NCBI GenBank assembly: GCA_905182935.1
Contig: CAJJDL010000240.1
Coordinates: 1 to 6,894, forward strand
Source: an uncultured Nitrospinaceae bacterium
Lineage (GTDB): Bacteria > Nitrospinota > Nitrospinia > Nitrospinales > VA-1
Reading direction: 5' to 3'
DNA: 6,894 nt
Shown: positions 5,292 through 6,894 of the stretch, piece by piece
Layout of the letters: each line of letters begins with the position of its first letter
How positions within the stretch are numbered: the stretch's first letter is position 1
Position numbers and translations under genes: made by a program
The notes under the pieces: model-generated
What the model was told of the DNA's origin: nothing
The model's input: the letters and a program-made list of their open reading frames with translations, nothing else
Databases searched by the model: none

Positions 5292-6627
5292 GTTCCTTTT
5301 AAGATTTTTGTTTCTAGCTATCGTTTTATATTCGATTTGGCCAATCTCATTTGTGGCGGCTGATCCAGGCGTTCGTATTGAAATGAAGCGCACTACCCAT
5401 GAAAATGTGAGAGTGGCTGTAACTCAGTTTACTCTCATGAAAGGCAGTGCCGGTTCTAGAAGACTAGAGTTAGAAGCTTACAAAATTTTAAAAAATGACC
5501 TTAGATTGTCAGAAGTATTTTTACAAATAGAGCCTAATGTTTATAAAAATTTAGAACAAAAAGAATTAGGAGAAAACGGGGTTGATTTGTGGGCTTGGCA
5601 TCAGTTAGGTGCACAGTGGCTTATTAAGGCAGAGTACGGAATTTTTAATGGAAAACTGTCATTGACCTTTCGTTTGTACGATACGGTAAGCGAAAAGTTT
5701 TTGCTTGGTAAACGTTATTCCGTCACTAAAAATTTTTTATTACGAAAAGTCATTCACAGATATGCAGATGAATTGGTTCTTCAATTAACAGGTAAACGAG
5801 GTGTAGCTGAAACTCAAATTGCTTTTCTGTCTCGCAATAACCAAAATACGGAAATCTTTTCCATTGACTTTGATGGCTATAATTCAAAAAAAATAACAAA
5901 TGATAATACTCTTAATTTGACACCCGCCTGGTCGCCCACTGGTAGATGGCTTATCTATACATCTTACGCTGGGAATAATCCAGACCTAGTAATGATTGAT
6001 CGTTATAATAAGTTACAAAGAAGAGTGCTTTTGCATATGTCCGGTCTTAACGCAGCGCCTTCTTGGTCGCCTGTTGATGACCGCCTTTGCCTAGTTTTAA
6101 GTAAGGATGAGAATTCCGAGATTTATATTTTAGAAAATAATCGCAAGCTACGGCGCCTGACTCGACATTTCAATATTGACACTTCACCTACTTGGTCGCC
6201 TGATGGGAAAAAAATTGCATTTACTTCAGATCGGTCAGGAAGGGGAGCACCACAAATATATATAATGGATGCTTTACTCGGTGATAAAGGCGGAGTTGAA
6301 CGGATCTCTTATAACTCTTCATATAACGATAACCCTGCTTGGTCACCGGATGGAGATAAAATTGCTTATACAGCTCGAGTTGGAAGGCAGTTTCAGATAA
6401 AAATTTATAATTTGATAACGAAAAATAGTACAGTGTTTACAAAAAGTATTGGCAACAAGGAACAGCCTAGCTGGTCTCCAGATGGTCGTTTCTTAGCTTA
6501 TAGGCATAAAAAAGGATCAACAAAACAGACCTACATCCAACGTTTGGGAAGTAATAAGGTTCGCCAGCTAACATTTGGCGTAGGTGGAGGTACTAATCCC
6601 AGTTGGTCACCATATTTAAAACGTTAA
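5272..6627 (+). CDS. tolB: TolB, periplasmic beta-propeller of the Tol-Pal system
   Basis: A 451-residue secreted protein (E. coli TolB has about 430). A signal peptide is clear: a basic N-region (K4, R7, R11), a hydrophobic core 12-28, and probable cleavage after VAA at residue 30, before DPGVRIEM. The N-terminal alpha/beta domain (about 31-175), which binds TolA in the family, includes a WAWHQLGAQWLIKAEY stretch like the TolB AWTALGID region. A six-bladed PD40/WD40-like propeller follows, its blades marked by WSP motifs at W220, W265, W308, W357, W401 and W445. The protein ends at NPSWSPYLKR, as E. coli TolB ends near PAWSPYL, so it is complete. The propeller binds Pal at the outer membrane. 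The ATG at 5272 lies inside tolA with a 20-base overlap and no Shine-Dalgarno. An in-frame TAG at 5260-5262 excludes an upstream start, so reinitiation after tolA is likely. Confidence 0.97.
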   Translation: MFLKINRFLLRFLFLAIVLYSIWPISFVAADPGVRIEMKRTTHENVRVAVTQFTLMKGSAGSRRLELEAYKILKNDLRLSEVFLQIEPNVYKNLEQKELGENGVDLWAWHQLGAQWLIKAEYGIFNGKLSLTFRLYDTVSEKFLLGKRYSVTKNFLLRKVIHRYADELVLQLTGKRGVAETQIAFLSRNNQNTEIFSIDFDGYNSKKITNDNTLNLTPAWSPTGRWLIYTSYAGNNPDLVMIDRYNKLQRRVLLHMSGLNAAPSWSPVDDRLCLVLSKDENSEIYILENNRKLRRLTRHFNIDTSPTWSPDGKKIAFTSDRSGRGAPQIYIMDALLGDKGGVERISYNSSYNDNPAWSPDGDKIAYTARVGRQFQIKIYNLITKNSTVFTKSIGNKEQPSWSPDGRFLAYRHKKGSTKQTYIQRLGSNKVRQLTFGVGGGTNPSWSPYLKR

Positions 6628-6894
6628 ATAGTGTGTTGAGTTATTTAAATTTAAATAGTTGCAATAGCCTTCAGAGAGTATTAAAATATGAAACAATTTT
6701 TATTGACCCAAAATAGTGCTAAAAGCTAAAAAGCTTTTGGAGTAGCAATATAACTACAATGAGATTGCGGGTGAGACAGGTCTTTCTACCAAAATAACCA
6801 TATTTTTTTTCATGTGCTTAGAAGAATCGGTCAGGGGGGTGTTTTAATTGTTTAAGTTCGTAATAATTTTATTAAATAACTAGTCTGAGGAAGA
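6628..6894. other. Intergenic stretch after tolB with palindromes but no gene
   Basis: No convincing coding region or RNA gene is visible in these 267 bases; the ATGs present open frames of only about a dozen codons. A perfect 16-base AT palindrome lies at 6642-6657 (TATTTAAATTTAAATA). A hairpin AAAAGC-TAAAAA-GCTTTT at 6721-6738 has no T-run directly after it. A run of eight T (6803-6810) lacks a strong stem just upstream, so no good intrinsic terminator can be named. A run of six G is at 6834-6839. Read-through into a following gene, expected to be pal, is possible. Confidence 0.6.
6887..6891 (+). promoter_or_regulatory. Possible ribosome binding site of a gene starting past the right edge
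   Basis: GAGGA lies at the very end of the window, with only three bases after it. A start codon a few bases beyond 6894 would be at normal spacing. The usual gene after tolB is pal, which would fit, but no codon of it is visible. Confidence 0.35.

Noticed and set aside
6688..6729. Tiny open frame (13 codons) after tolB, as a possible small peptide
   Set aside because: It has no Shine-Dalgarno at proper spacing and no recognisable feature; such frames are common by chance in AT-rich DNA.

Overview
This window looks like a piece of chromosome from a low-GC Gram-negative bacterium. By eye it is clearly AT-rich, with long A and T runs and AT-biased third codon positions. The Gram-negative call rests on a Tol system (tolQ-tolR-tolA-tolB), which only makes sense with an outer membrane. 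The proteins differ considerably from the E. coli versions, so I would not place it in the Gammaproteobacteria. I cannot name the lineage from sequence alone.

Layout. Positions 1-1923 hold two minus-strand genes read leftward. The first is a small SAM-dependent methyltransferase with an N-terminal zinc ribbon (1273-1923). Nine bases after it comes an ABC-F translation factor of the EttA type, which starts at 1263 and runs off the left edge. The EttA frame carries one in-frame TAG at 526-528, exactly where relatives have a conserved tyrosine. Coding is otherwise intact on both sides of it. Positions 1924-2064 are a short divergent promoter region with plausible overlapping promoters in both directions. 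Elongation factor P (efp, 2065-2637) reads rightward from it.

After a 228-base intergenic stretch with a near-consensus sigma70-type promoter (2755-2783) comes the rightward tol operon. It holds tolQ (2866-3627), tolR (3668-4060), tolA (4065-5291) and tolB (5272-6627), tightly packed, with a 4-base gap between tolR and tolA and a 20-base overlap between tolA and tolB. The last 267 bases (6628-6894) hold no convincing gene. They end in a GAGGA motif that could be the ribosome binding site of a gene just past the right edge, where pal would be expected.

How the genes work together. TolQ and TolR form the proton-driven inner-membrane motor and TolA is the periplasm-spanning arm. TolB is the periplasmic beta-propeller partner that passes force to the outer membrane through Pal. 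EttA and EF-P both act at the ribosomal E site, and here they flank one methyltransferase and one divergent promoter region. I found no undescribed system. The window is mainly housekeeping, and the items most worth checking are the in-frame TAG in ettA and a recent 42-bp tandem duplication in tolA.
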